This document shows, piece after piece, positions 1-7,119 of a stretch of DNA of 11,895 nucleotides. Source of the DNA: Thermoplasmata archaeon (GTDB lineage: Archaea > Thermoplasmatota > Thermoplasmata > Lutacidiplasmatales > UBA184); contig JAJZDF010000007.1 in assembly GCA_021828715.1 (NCBI GenBank), forward strand, positions 1-11,895, given 5' to 3'. Position 1 is the stretch's first letter; each line of letters opens with the position of its first letter. Position numbers and translations under genes: made by a program. The notes beneath the pieces are model-generated. The model saw only the letters and a program-made list of their open reading frames with translations, searched no databases and was not told where the DNA came from.

Positions 1-139
1 CGGGTAGAACGCGACGCGCCGGGCCCTGCACCGACACGTCGCGGGCAGGGCGCACTGGCCGATCCAGCGCTCGTCCCGACTTGCCGCCTCGGACCCGGAT
101 CGACCGGGCCGGCTCTGGGAAGAGGGATCGCTCGGGCGA
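1..139. other. left-edge stretch, coding status unresolved
   Basis: No complete gene can be called here. On the minus strand one frame is open to the edge and ends, in the direction of reading, with residues such as DERWIGQCALPATCRCRARR, with mostly G/C third positions. I find no ATG, GTG or TTG to start it after the stop of the preceding ubiquitin-like gene. A GTG overlapping that stop (GGGTGA) opens another frame, but its codon use is poor. A gene downstream of the ubiquitin-like gene in the same operon is possible but unproven. Confidence 0.2.
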
Positions 140-403
140 TCACCCGTGGTACTGCTTCATGAGCTGGAGCTCTAGCTTCGTGCGGCCCCCGGCCACTCGC
201 CCTACCGGCTCCTCGAGGTCGGCCAGAACCCGGTGGTCGAGATACAGGTCGTAGAAGGTGGTCGCCCCTTCGAACAGCCGAAAGGTCTCCATGACCTTGG
301 CTTTCACCGTCCCGATCGTCTCGTCCGACGGAACTTCGGCGTGGAACGGAGCCCGGGCTCCGCCATAGTGGATGACGATCTTGGTGGTCTCTTTCGGCGC
401 CAT
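140..403 (-). CDS. ubiquitin-like (beta-grasp) small protein, 87 aa
   Basis: The product is a compact 87-residue protein. Its pattern fits a ubiquitin-like beta-grasp fold: a first strand (KIVIHYGG, about 8-15), a second strand (FHAEVPSDETI, 20-30), a helix (GTVKAKVMETFRLF, 31-44), then YDLYLDHRVLAD (51-62) and a last strand (KLELQLMK, 76-83). It ends in ...QYHG, with one terminal Gly and not the Gly-Gly of conjugated modifiers. I chose the ATG at 403 because GAGGT and GAGGG lie just upstream and a T-rich box sits 34-40 nt upstream. The frame continues upstream to 541, but that part is Arg/Pro/Ser-rich and unlike the folded domain. Function is unknown. The fold call is inference from the pattern; a protein-modifier, sulfur-carrier or adaptor role is possible, and no E1-like enzyme is visible nearby. 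Confidence 0.7.
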   Translation of the reverse strand: MAPKETTKIVIHYGGARAPFHAEVPSDETIGTVKAKVMETFRLFEGATTFYDLYLDHRVLADLEEPVGRVAGGRTKLELQLMKQYHG

Positions 404-962
404 GACCCTCGACCTCGGAAGCCCGAATCGTTGAGGCTCAAAAGCGTACGTCCCCGACAGGGCATTTCGAGCCCGCGGCGTCGGAACTCCCGATGGCCCG
501 GCTCCCCCAGCACTCTCGCGCGACCGACACGCAGCGACCACCCCGACCCGGCGTCACCCGGGAGCCCGAACGCTTCGGATTCCGCGCGGTGGGAGTCGAT
601 CGCGGGAAAGTGGCGGGCGATCGTGTCTCGATCGAACTGTGCGGCATGCGGGCGAAGGGGGGAGAGGTGCGGGGCCCCCACGGGCTCACCGACGTTGCCG
701 TGATCCGCCCCCGAAAGCACGCAGCTTCTCCGATCGATCTTCCCTCCCCGTGGGCCGGGAATCGGGCCGTCGTTCCCTTTCCTCGGGCCGAGTCGAGTCC
801 TCCCCCGTCCGAGACCATGGGGATCTCGAGGGGAAGCGGGTCGTTCTCTCGGACGCGATCCGGGGTTGCCCGCTCTCGACGGGGACGGGAAGGCTCGGGG
901 TCGGTCGCGAGCGGACGCTTCGGTGGCTCTGCTCAACCCTAACCGGACCGAAGGGACCGAAC
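404..962. other. long intergenic region without a convincing gene
   Basis: About 560 nt separate the end of the TPR protein from the start of the ubiquitin-like gene. Open frames exist on both strands, but they are Arg/Pro/Ser-rich and resemble frames opened by G+C-rich DNA. I see no tRNA T-loop pattern and no long hairpin. One feature stands out: CCGAA-CGC-TTCGG at 566-578, a shorter-spaced relative of the palindromes found elsewhere in the window. Confidence 0.5.
437..443 (-). promoter_or_regulatory. TATA-like box of the ubiquitin-like gene
   Basis: On the minus strand TTTTGAG, preceded by C, lies 34-40 nt upstream of the ATG at 403. That would put transcription start about 10 nt before the ATG and leave the GAGG ribosome-binding sequence inside a short leader. 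A similar CTTTTTGAA box precedes the glycosyltransferase gene at the right of the window. Confidence 0.35.
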
Positions 963-2603
963 TCACGACGCGCGGGTCGTTCGTTGTCGCCCGGGGTGCA
1001 CCGTGACCGGAAGGCGGTACTTCGCAAGCAGGGCCCCGAATCTCGGATCCTCCCGGATGGGGTCGAAGTAGACTCCCTGGTGATAGAGCCACAGGACTGC
1101 GTCCCCTTCCCGGTCGTCCTGCTCGAGGAGGCCCAGCGCTCGCTCCCGTTCGCCGATCGCCGAGTAGAGCATCGCGAGGTGGGCCGCAGAGGTGTAGCTC
1201 TTCGTCGCTCCACGCTCCACTTCGGCGGCGACGAGGCGTGCGTCATCGGGCCGTCCGAGCAGCGCTTTCAGGAGCGCGGTATCGAATCGATCCTCCTCGC
1301 TCGCTCCCTCCATGGGAGAGTCGGCCGCTCGGGTCGCGTCTTCCCGGCGTCCGGCCTGAAGGTACGTGAGACCCAGGTGGGCCCGATGACCCAGGGCATC
1401 GTGATGATGGTGTCCTCCGCTCTCCTCGGCCATCCGAAGACCCACATCGATGTTGCCGCTCTGGATCTCGACCAGAGCGAGGCTCATCTGGTCGAAGTTC
1501 CCCGGGTCCAGTTGGATCGCGCGACGGTACACCTGTTTGGCCTCGTCGAAACGTCCGAGGATCCTCAGAAGCATTCCGTAGAAGCGGTAGGCCACGACGT
1601 TGCTCGAGTTCAGAGCGATGGCGGTCGAGAATTCCGACTCCGCGAGCCCCCAGTCGTGATCGAACTGCAGTGCGATGTTCCCGAGGGCAGAGTGAGCCTC
1701 GGAGAGGTCCGGTGAGATCTCGAGCGCTCGCTTCGCGAGCGCTCGAGCCCGAGGCATCACCTCCCGCATGGAGACGTACTCGCCTGCGACCGTGACATAC
1801 AGGTTCGCACAGGCGGCGAGCGCCTCGGCGAGGTTCGGGTCCAGCCGACCGGCCAGATCGAAGTGGCGCACGGCCTCCTCGTATCCGAGTTCGTGGAGGT
1901 TGCTGGCGGCCACGAGTCCGCGGAGGTAGTGGTCGTAGGCTTCCCCGGTGGTCACGGTCCCGAAGCGGGGATTCGGGACCGACCGGGCCCGTTCTTCGTC
2001 GCGGTGGGTCTTGTCGAACTCCAGCCGGAGCGCCCTCGACATCCGTTTCGCGACGTCCTCCTGGACGGCGAACACGTCGTTGACCTCCCGGTCGTAACGG
2101 TGGGTCCACAGATGGCGTTGGGTCTCGGCGTCCACGAGGGTGAGGGAGATGCGAACCTGATCGCCCGCCTTCCGCACGCTTCCTTCGACGACCGTGTCGA
2201 CGCCGAGCTCCCGGCCGACCTCCGCGATCGACTTCGGCGCGGTCTTGTACGGTGCCACCGACGTGCGGGCGATCACGCTCAAGCCCCGGACCTGGGAGAG
2301 CTCCGAGATCAGTTCGTCCGTGAGGCCGTCCGCGAAGTATGCGTCGTGAGGGTCGGGGCTGATGCTGGTGAGGGGCAGGACCGCCACGACCCGGTTCCGG
2401 GAGGCGGTCGCCTTGGGTCGCTCGGTCGCTGCGCCATTCCAGACCGGGACGACCCGGTAGATGCTTCCCGCGGCGCGTACATTCTTGAGGGAGACCGGGG
2501 GTAACCGTGCGAACGTCGTGTCGGTCTTGTTGGCCACCTGATCGTAGACCTGCTGGGTAAGGCAGATGCCCTCGGGGCCGGCGAGGGTCCAGTACTCCGC
2601 CAA
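963..2603 (-). CDS. 5'-truncated class III nucleotide cyclase / TolB-like / TPR protein
   Basis: What remains is 546 codons. Residues 7-55 (LAGPEGICLTQQVYDQV... VSLKNV) match the extreme C-terminus of class III adenylate/guanylate cyclase domains. Residues 70-195 (VVAVLPL, YFADGLTDELISELS, GVDTVVEGSVR, WTHRYDREV) are the TolB-like domain commonly fused to them. Residues 220-530 are tetratricopeptide-type helices, for example SEAHSALGNIAL and FDEAKQVYRRAIQLDPGN. The catalytic cyclase core is missing. Homology stops about where the IS terminal repeat begins, and residues 1-6 (MAEYWT) are encoded by that repeat. The only in-frame start is TTG at 2603, with GAGGAG just upstream, inside the element. 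The remnant cannot be a cyclase, but its TolB-TPR part is open and could be expressed, perhaps by read-through from the transposase gene 22 nt upstream. It may equally be a decaying pseudogene. Confidence 0.8.
   Translation of the reverse strand: MAEYWTLAGPEGICLTQQVYDQVANKTDTTFARLPPVSLKNVRAAGSIYRVVPVWNGAATERPKATASRNRVVAVLPLTSISPDPHDAYFADGLTDELISELSQVRGLSVIARTSVAPYKTAPKSIAEVGRELGVDTVVEGSVRKAGDQVRISLTLVDAETQRHLWTHRYDREVNDVFAVQEDVAKRMSRALRLEFDKTHRDEERARSVPNPRFGTVTTGEAYDHYLRGLVAASNLHELGYEEAVRHFDLAGRLDPNLAEALAACANLYVTVAGEYVSMREVMPRARALAKRALEISPDLSEAHSALGNIALQFDHDWGLAESEFSTAIALNSSNVVAYRFYGMLLRILGRFDEAKQVYRRAIQLDPGNFDQMSLALVEIQSGNIDVGLRMAEESGGHHHHDALGHRAHLGLTYLQAGRREDATRAADSPMEGASEEDRFDTALLKALLGRPDDARLVAAEVERGATKSYTSAAHLAMLYSAIGERERALGLLEQDDREGDAVLWLYHQGVYFDPIREDPRFGALLAKYRLPVTVHPGRQRTTRAS
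2585..2602 (+). repeat. IS left terminal inverted repeat
   Basis: The sequence GGGTCCAGTACTCCGCCA, read inward, matches the inward-read right end (4027-4044) at all 18 positions. On its complementary strand it encodes the outward-facing residues that now form the N-terminus of the truncated TPR protein. Confidence 0.9.
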
Positions 2604-2625
2604 CTCTCCTCGATGGCTGATGAGT

Positions 2626-3984
2626 TCAACGTAAAGTCATCCCCCACCGTTTGAGCCGCCGAGGAGGCGGCTTTCGATTGCCTGCTTGACGAACCGTACC
2701 GAGGACTCGCCCGACCCCGAGGAAGAGCAGTTCGAGGAGGTCCGCGAACCGGAGGAGCTCCTCCCGCAGAATCAACCCGGTCGGTCCCGACCGACCCTCA
2801 CTCGTGTATTGGAGCCGTAGGATGACCCACTCGTTCTCGAGCAGCAGCGCCACGGCGAGATAGAGCAGTCGCCACGGGACGCTTCGGGCGCAGGTTCGGG
2901 GGAGCCCCTGCTGGGCCACCCGATACGAACTCTCGATCCCGAACCTCCGGCGGTACAGTTCGTGAGTCTTGGGCAGCCGCACCTCGTGGCGATCGTCGAG
3001 CGCGAGTCCCCCGAGGACGGCGTAGATGAGATACTGGCAGCCGTGCTTGCCGAACCGCACTCCCTTCTGGTAGCGGACCACGACGTGAATGCGGAGGTGG
3101 AGAGGAGCACCCCTCCCCTTCGAGTCCTTGAGCCAATGCTCGGCGACGTAGGAGCGCTGGCCGTGCTCCCAGCGCTTGCGCTGGCTCGAGCCGAGCCGCA
3201 GCGGCGTGATGACGGTGAGGGGCTGCTCGGCGAGGTAGCGGAGCGGCTCGTAGCCGTAGAACTCCCGGTCGAGGTAGAGGCGGCCGATCTGGACGCCGGC
3301 GGCTCGGGCGTCCCGTAGGAGGTCCATCAGGACGGCGGCGAGACGTCCCCGGTGGTCGAGGTAGCGGAGCGCGACGGTGAGGCGGAAGTTCCGGGTGACG
3401 ATATCGAGGGTGGCGTAGCGGTAGGCGCGGTGGGTGCCGCGCTCCTCCTTGGTCTTGACGAACTGGGGGCGCTTCGGGTCGATGGCGGTGCCGTAGTAGG
3501 GGATCTCGTGGAAGTCGACGGCGACGTCGACCGGGTGGGGTGGCACGAAGGGGCGGGCCTGTTTCCGAAGGGCGAGGGTGACGGCGCGTTGGGTCTTGCG
3601 ACGGACGAGGTGTTCGAGGACACGCTGGCCGGTGCGTTCGGAAGGGCCGCGCTTGGAGCGTGCTCGAGCGCGGGCGAGGGAGTAGTGAGCCGCGGCGGCT
3701 CGGAGGAGGAGGTCGCCGACCCCACGGAGGAGCTTCGGGGCGAAGCGCTTCTGGGGAAGGCTGGCAGCGAGGAGCGGGAGTAGCCAGGCCAGCGACCGGT
3801 GTCGGACCTCCCGATCGGTCAGCAGGCGGATCGGTCTTCGTCGCCCAGGCAGACGTGGGTTTATCCGTTCGGCGTGGTCTCTCCTCTTGGGCGCAAGCCC
3901 GGCTCCGTGGCGAGTGGCTAACACACCCGCGCGTCGCGGAGTTCCGGGCTTGAAGCCCAGTCTCCATTGGAAAGGCGGGGGCAC
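2626..3984 (-). CDS. DDE transposase, IS4-superfamily type
   Basis: The enzyme would cut and join the element's ends. The visible catalytic signature is D157 in VAVDFHEIPYYG, D239 in GRLYLDREFYGYE, and E351 in YRRRFGIESSYR, the last being the Y-R-E arrangement typical of IS4-like enzymes. The spacing of about 82 and 112 residues allows the usual beta-strand insertion before the Glu. An Arg-rich N-terminal half (about 35-145) would contact DNA. The open frame starts at a GTG (3984). Its first 20 codons include a GGGCTT-G-AAGCCC palindrome (3946-3958) and look less protein-like, so GTG at 3924 or a later start is possible. No frameshift or internal stop is seen and all three acidic residues are present, so the element may be active. 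Confidence 0.85.
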   Translation of the reverse strand: MPPPFQWRLGFKPGTPRRAGVLATRHGAGLAPKRRDHAERINPRLPGRRRPIRLLTDREVRHRSLAWLLPLLAASLPQKRFAPKLLRGVGDLLLRAAAAHYSLARARARSKRGPSERTGQRVLEHLVRRKTQRAVTLALRKQARPFVPPHPVDVAVDFHEIPYYGTAIDPKRPQFVKTKEERGTHRAYRYATLDIVTRNFRLTVALRYLDHRGRLAAVLMDLLRDARAAGVQIGRLYLDREFYGYEPLRYLAEQPLTVITPLRLGSSQRKRWEHGQRSYVAEHWLKDSKGRGAPLHLRIHVVVRYQKGVRFGKHGCQYLIYAVLGGLALDDRHEVRLPKTHELYRRRFGIESSYRVAQQGLPRTCARSVPWRLLYLAVALLLENEWVILRLQYTSEGRSGPTGLILREELLRFADLLELLFLGVGRVLGTVRQAGNRKPPPRRLKRWGMTLR

Positions 3985-4026
3985 TCGGAGCGCGGGTCAG
4001 TTCAGGTAGGGCTCTCCGTCACAAAA

Positions 4027-4044
4027 TGGCGGAGTACTGGACCC
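4027..4044 (-). repeat. IS right terminal inverted repeat
   Basis: The plus strand reads TGGCGGAGTACTGGACCC, the exact reverse complement of the left end. With the preceding A it forms an outward-facing ATG GCG GAG TAC TGG ACC. It lies 36 bp from the stop codon of the NnrS-like gene. Confidence 0.9.
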
Positions 4045-4080
4045 GGGCCGGTGGTCCCTCCCCCGCCACTTTCGAGCGGG

Positions 4081-5190
4081 CTACGGATAGAACGTCGACG
4101 CGTCGGTGGAAAGCGCGCCGCGGAACGACGAACGCTCGTAGCCGAGGATCGCGGGAAGGAAGAGACCATAGACGACGATCGCGACGACGTTGAACAGACC
4201 GGCCCAGGTGCGAACGACAGGGAGGGAGGCAAGGTCGGCGTACACGCGGAACGCGAGCGAGAGGTGCAGGAGCGCGAGAGGGAGGTAGAGCACCCGATGG
4301 AACGGGAGCGACCGGCCGAGCACCGCCGGAAGGATGATCGGCGCATGGGCGAAGATCATGGAAAGGACGAATCCGAGGAACACGGCGTGCAGCGCCGCGT
4401 CGTACGATAGCCCCGACAGGGTCCCGCCCGCCGCGTACACGAGACCTCCTCCGACGAGGAGCCAGCCGTACCCGGCCAGGAGGCAGACGGCCGTGAACCG
4501 GGGGAGGCCCGGCCGGGGGAGGTTCCGGTAGGCGATATCATGGAAGATCAGCCACGCGCCGATGAGCAGCCACCCCGAGGCCACGACCACGAAGCCGACC
4601 GCGAACGACGGCACGGAGAGGAGACAACCCACCACGGTGAGCGCGACGGGGATCGCGAACGTGACCCGATCGAGCGCGGTCAGACGCAGGACCCGGCTCA
4701 GCTCGAGGCGCTCGGCAGCGATGACGAGAACAAGGAACGATCCCCACCAGGGGATGAGATACGGGATATCGAGTCCCGACGCGCCGAGGAGGTTCCCGCC
4801 CACGAGGCAGCCGGCGCCGACGACCGAGACGACCGTATGGAGCGCGGGCTGCCGGCGGGCGATCTCGAGGAACATCCCGACCAGAACGATCGAGCCGACG
4901 GTGACCGCTCCGAAGGCGATCCCGGGTTCCCCCGACAGCGCGAGCCAGATCGCTCCGAAGGCGCTCAGGGCCGGAGCCAGATAGAACGCCCTTCGCTCCA
5001 TCGCGACCGCGCGTTCGATGCCGATCAGGCTCGCGAGGACCCCGTTGACCATCAGGACGCCGTGGGCCTCCGGCAGCGCCGGCGACAAGAGCCCGATCGG
5101 CCAGCCGATCAGCCAAAGCGCGGCCCAGAGACCGAGCGCGAGCGCGACCAGCGTGAGTGCGATGACCCCGAAGCGTATCCGGGAGCGCAC
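4081..5190 (-). CDS. NnrS-like multi-pass membrane protein
   Basis: The product is a 369-residue, almost entirely hydrophobic protein with about ten to twelve membrane segments. NnrS proteins are heme- and copper-containing membrane proteins found with denitrification genes and linked to protection from nitric oxide. Family-like features are EAHGVLMVNGVLASLIGIERA (near 41-61) in the second helix region, AAERLELSR (158-166), and ALHAVFLGFVLSMIFAHAP (267-284), with conserved-looking His43, His268 and His282 that could bind metal or heme. The start is a GTG at 5190. The gene follows the DUF2249 gene by 62 nt on the same strand, which suggests one transcript. Its stop lies 36 bp from the IS right end. 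I am confident of the NnrS-like family, less so of any direct catalytic role. Confidence 0.8.
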   Translation of the reverse strand: MRSRIRFGVIALTLVALALGLWAALWLIGWPIGLLSPALPEAHGVLMVNGVLASLIGIERAVAMERRAFYLAPALSAFGAIWLALSGEPGIAFGAVTVGSIVLVGMFLEIARRQPALHTVVSVVGAGCLVGGNLLGASGLDIPYLIPWWGSFLVLVIAAERLELSRVLRLTALDRVTFAIPVALTVVGCLLSVPSFAVGFVVVASGWLLIGAWLIFHDIAYRNLPRPGLPRFTAVCLLAGYGWLLVGGGLVYAAGGTLSGLSYDAALHAVFLGFVLSMIFAHAPIILPAVLGRSLPFHRVLYLPLALLHLSLAFRVYADLASLPVVRTWAGLFNVVAIVVYGLFLPAILGYERSSFRGALSTDASTFYP

Positions 5191-5252
5191 GGTGGTCCGC
5201 CGAGAACGAAGGGTACCGGTCGCCTCGGATGCTCCCCGACCTCCGCGCGACC

Positions 5253-5519
5253 TCAGGGGGCGGCGGGCCCGCCGCGCGGGGTCCCGGTCGGCGGAAGGGA
5301 CTTTCCGATCCGCACGCGCCAGACCTTCGGCCCCTGCTCGAGATACTCCCAGGAGAATTGGCCCGTGAGCTCGGCCTGGAACTGGTAGTACAGCGGTTTA
5401 GGATCGTGGTCGTTCACGAGGATGAACGAGTCGCCGGGAGCGAGGTCCCCGAACGATCCGAAGATTCGCGGATGGCGTTCCGGAGGCCGGATCTCGCGCA
5501 CGTCTACGGTGTTCTCCAT
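5253..5519 (-). CDS. DUF2249 domain protein, 88 aa
   Basis: The product is a small soluble protein consisting of one DUF2249 domain (residues 4-72). Recognisable signatures are DVREIRPPERHPRIF (6-20), LAPGDSFILVNDHDPKPLYYQF (26-47) and GQFSWEYLEQGPKVWRVRIG (53-72). His16 and His38 are the striking conserved polar positions. In other genomes the domain is found alone, or with hemerythrin-like and NO-related proteins; its biochemical role is not settled. The ATG at 5519 gives the expected N-terminus. The Pro/Gly-rich tail (75-88) is an addition. It is the first gene of a likely two-gene operon with the NnrS-like gene, and its promoter region carries the strongest palindrome in the window (5601-5616). 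Confidence 0.85.
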   Translation of the reverse strand: MENTVDVREIRPPERHPRIFGSFGDLAPGDSFILVNDHDPKPLYYQFQAELTGQFSWEYLEQGPKVWRVRIGKSLPPTGTPRGGPAAP

Positions 5520-5587
5520 GGTTCCGAACTTCGCTCGACCTTCGCCCTCGGGCGTCGCGTCGCCTCGACGGCGCAGCTCCCAAGGGA

Positions 5588-5597
5588 GGGTAAAGGG
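5588..5597 (-). promoter_or_regulatory. TATA-like box of the DUF2249-nnrS operon
   Basis: On the minus strand CCCTTTACCC stands out as the only T-rich spot between the palindrome and the ATG at 5519. It lies 7 nt beyond the CCGAA-N4-TTCGG palindrome. Transcription would begin near 5566, with a leader of roughly 45 nt. Confidence 0.4.
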
Positions 5598-5600
5598 CGA

Positions 5601-5616
5601 GCCGAAACGTTTCGGC
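5601..5616. promoter_or_regulatory. operator palindrome CCGAA-N4-TTCGG upstream of DUF2249-nnrS
   Basis: GCCGAAACGTTTCGGC is a perfect 16-bp palindrome. It sits just upstream of the TATA-like box, where the archaeal TFB-recognition element lies. This is a place where archaeal activators or repressors act. The core CCGAA-N4-TTCGG recurs upstream of two other genes in the window. Confidence 0.65.
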
Positions 5617-5712
5617 GCCGCGTCGCTCTCCGGCGGGGCCCCGCCGGACCCTCGATCTCGACGCCGGGGCCGGTGGGCGGGAGACGCGCTCCGGGGCGGC
5701 CCGGACCGCCGT

Positions 5713-6936
5713 TCACTGCCCTCGGAGAGACGGAATCCCCTTGCCGATCCGCCGAAGGCCCCGGCGGACCCGCGACCGTATCGATGGAAGCCCTTCGTAG
5801 CGCCGGACGAACCTCCCCGCGTTCAGGAGGGGCCGGAGGAGACGGGTCGTTCGCTTCGGCACCGGCCGTCCTTCAAGACGGACCACGTCCGCGAGCCCTC
5901 CCCGTAAGCGGTACACCTCCTTGCACCCGCCCAGCCCGCCCCGCTTCGCACGGAACGTCCGCGCGCCGTCCCCCCGAACCTCCACGATCTTCGCGCTGAA
6001 GTCGATCAGGGGAGGATACGCGACCGCGGTGCCCACACCGAACCCATCGACAAGATCCTTGAGCCGAACGATCTCGGCCTCGTCGATCCGCCCGGAAGCG
6101 AGGATCCGTACCTTCGTCCCGCCGCGGATGTCGAGCTCCCAGCGCACCTCCTCGATGATCTTCCGGAAGTCACCCCGACGCGAAGCGGGGGTGTCCAGAC
6201 GCACCCCCCAGAGGTCGGATCCCAGGACCTCCCAGGCCCGGATCGCCTCGGTCTTCTCGTCACAGAAAGTGTCGACGAGGGCGATCCGGGGGATCTTTCG
6301 GTCGAGCGTTGAATCGAAGAGCCGCCAGGCGGTCTCCGAGTCGCCCACGATCTGGACGAGGGCATGCGGCATCGTGCCCGACGCCGGTACGCCGAGGAGC
6401 CCGCTCCCGGTCACGTTCGAGAACCCGTCGAAACCTCCCACGTAGCACCCACGCTCGATCGCGGCGGCCAGTGCGGGATGGGTCCGCCGAGTCCCGAAGC
6501 TGATCAGCAGGCGGTCTCCGGCCGCGAGGCGGAGGCGGGCGGCCCGGGTGGTGACGGAGGAGAAGGACGACAGGAAGCCGAGCATGGCGGTCTCGAACTC
6601 GGCGAAGTCGCGGTAGCGGCCCTCGATCCGGACGATCGGTTCGTACAGCGCGCGTCCGGGGTCGGACAGGAAGATCTGTCCTTCGTCCATCGCCCAGAGG
6701 TTCACCGGGTGCCCCTCGAACAACTTCGCGACCTCGTAGGTGCCGGCAACGACGCCCCAGGGCTCCAGGTAGGGAAGCCCGGTCGTGTACACCTCCATGA
6801 CGACCCGGGCGTCGATCCCGTTCCGTTCGAGCACCCCGCGCGTGTTCCGGAAGTACTCGTCGGTGGTCGTGGCGTTACGGATCTCGGCCTCGGTCGGTAT
6901 CCAGAACCTGCGGTCGGGGAGGTCGAACGGGGCCAT
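5713..6936 (-). CDS. pncB: nicotinate phosphoribosyltransferase, archaeal type
   Basis: The enzyme joins nicotinate to PRPP, giving nicotinate mononucleotide for NAD salvage in the cytoplasm. In the 407-residue form the visible motifs are FGTRRTHPALAAAIERG (147-163), GFDGFSNV (168-175), GVPASGTMPH (182-191, with the family's reactive His at 191), ALVDTFCDEKTEA (219-231), GVRLDTP (244-250), the phosphate-binding ILASGRID (278-285) and DGFGVGTAVA (297-306). Length is close to the archaeal enzymes. The last 45 or so residues are unusually basic. I prefer the ATG at 6936 over a GTG at 6972: a CTTATC box lies about 25 nt upstream of the ATG, as in leaderless archaeal mRNAs, and the open frame before it has no family resemblance. 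It is a single-gene unit divergent from the cupredoxin gene. Quinolinate phosphoribosyltransferases are related, but the GTMPH motif fits the nicotinate enzyme. Confidence 0.9.
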   Translation of the reverse strand: MAPFDLPDRRFWIPTEAEIRNATTTDEYFRNTRGVLERNGIDARVVMEVYTTGLPYLEPWGVVAGTYEVAKLFEGHPVNLWAMDEGQIFLSDPGRALYEPIVRIEGRYRDFAEFETAMLGFLSSFSSVTTRAARLRLAAGDRLLISFGTRRTHPALAAAIERGCYVGGFDGFSNVTGSGLLGVPASGTMPHALVQIVGDSETAWRLFDSTLDRKIPRIALVDTFCDEKTEAIRAWEVLGSDLWGVRLDTPASRRGDFRKIIEEVRWELDIRGGTKVRILASGRIDEAEIVRLKDLVDGFGVGTAVAYPPLIDFSAKIVEVRGDGARTFRAKRGGLGGCKEVYRLRGGLADVVRLEGRPVPKRTTRLLRPLLNAGRFVRRYEGLPSIRSRVRRGLRRIGKGIPSLRGQ

Positions 6937-6960
6937 GACCTCGCCGCGATGCGGGCGGAG

Positions 6961-6966
6961 GATAAG
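6961..6966 (-). promoter_or_regulatory. TATA-like box for leaderless pncB
   Basis: CTTATC on the minus strand is followed by 24 nt before the ATG at 6936, the spacing expected when transcription begins at or next to the start codon. This decides the start choice for pncB. Confidence 0.4.
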
Positions 6967-7056
6967 AGTCACGGGAGCCCTTTCCGCTCGTCACCGTCTC
7001 GGCCCCGTCCCTGCCCGGGGCCTCTTCCGGGACGACGGGGGGCTTCTTTTGTGGGT

Positions 7057-7070
7057 CCGAACCCGTTCGG
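7057..7070. promoter_or_regulatory. operator palindrome CCGAA-N4-TTCGG upstream of the cupredoxin gene
   Basis: CCGAACCCGTTCGG lies 49 nt upstream of the cupredoxin ATG. Two placements relative to a TATA box are possible. GGTATC at 7078-7083 would put the palindrome upstream, as at the DUF2249 promoter. CTTTTG at 7046-7051 would put it between the box and the transcription start, where it would repress. Confidence 0.55.
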
Positions 7071-7119
7071 TGGGGACGGTATCGGGATCCTTCGGCTTGG
7101 CTCGTTCGAGGCATCCACC

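Larger units (their letters stand above)
2585..4044 (-). mobile_element. complete insertion sequence, 1460 bp, IS4-superfamily type
   Basis: Two perfect 18-bp inverted repeats bound a single transposase gene that fills almost the whole element (2626-3984). This is the architecture of a simple insertion sequence. The DDE signature of the transposase resembles the IS4 superfamily, perhaps the ISH3-like archaeal branch; the family call is from motifs only. No clean target-site duplication is visible. GGGCCGG abuts the right end and also occurs near the left end, but there it is offset by a few bases and is part of the conserved cyclase codons. The absence of a duplication, and of the cyclase N-terminus beyond the right end, indicates rearrangement after insertion or an assembly join at a repeated element. 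Confidence 0.85.

Noticed and set aside
404..541. N-terminal extension of the ubiquitin-like protein
   Set aside because: Low-complexity Arg/Ser/Ala sequence; the ATG at 403 has ribosome-binding sequence and an upstream T-rich box.
304..1092. 262-codon minus-strand open frame across the intergenic region
   Set aside because: Arg/Pro/Ser-rich without any domain pattern, and it overlaps both the TPR protein end and the ubiquitin-like gene; typical of frames kept open by high G+C.
639..1715. 358-codon plus-strand open frame
   Set aside because: Antisense to the TPR region of the cyclase remnant, whose helical repeat pattern is unmistakable.
2798..3967. 389-codon minus-strand open frame inside the IS
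   Set aside because: Pro/Arg-rich shadow of the transposase, which carries the D-D-E motifs in the other frame.
2574..4051. GGGCCGG on both sides of the IS as target-site duplication
   Set aside because: The left copy is offset from the repeat and belongs to the conserved cyclase codons; the two do not line up as a duplication.
4026..4200. Plus-strand frame starting MAEYWT from the right IS end
   Set aside because: It continues antisense to the NnrS-like gene as an Arg/Ser-rich sequence and has no ribosome site; kept only as a curiosity of the terminal repeat.
6717..6728. CGAA-N4-TTCG match inside pncB
   Set aside because: It is within conserved coding sequence and lacks the outer C and G of the three promoter sites; about the level expected by chance.
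6364..7119. Long upstream extension of the cupredoxin frame
   Set aside because: It runs antisense to pncB; the signal peptide begins at the ATG at 7120, which has GAGG upstream.
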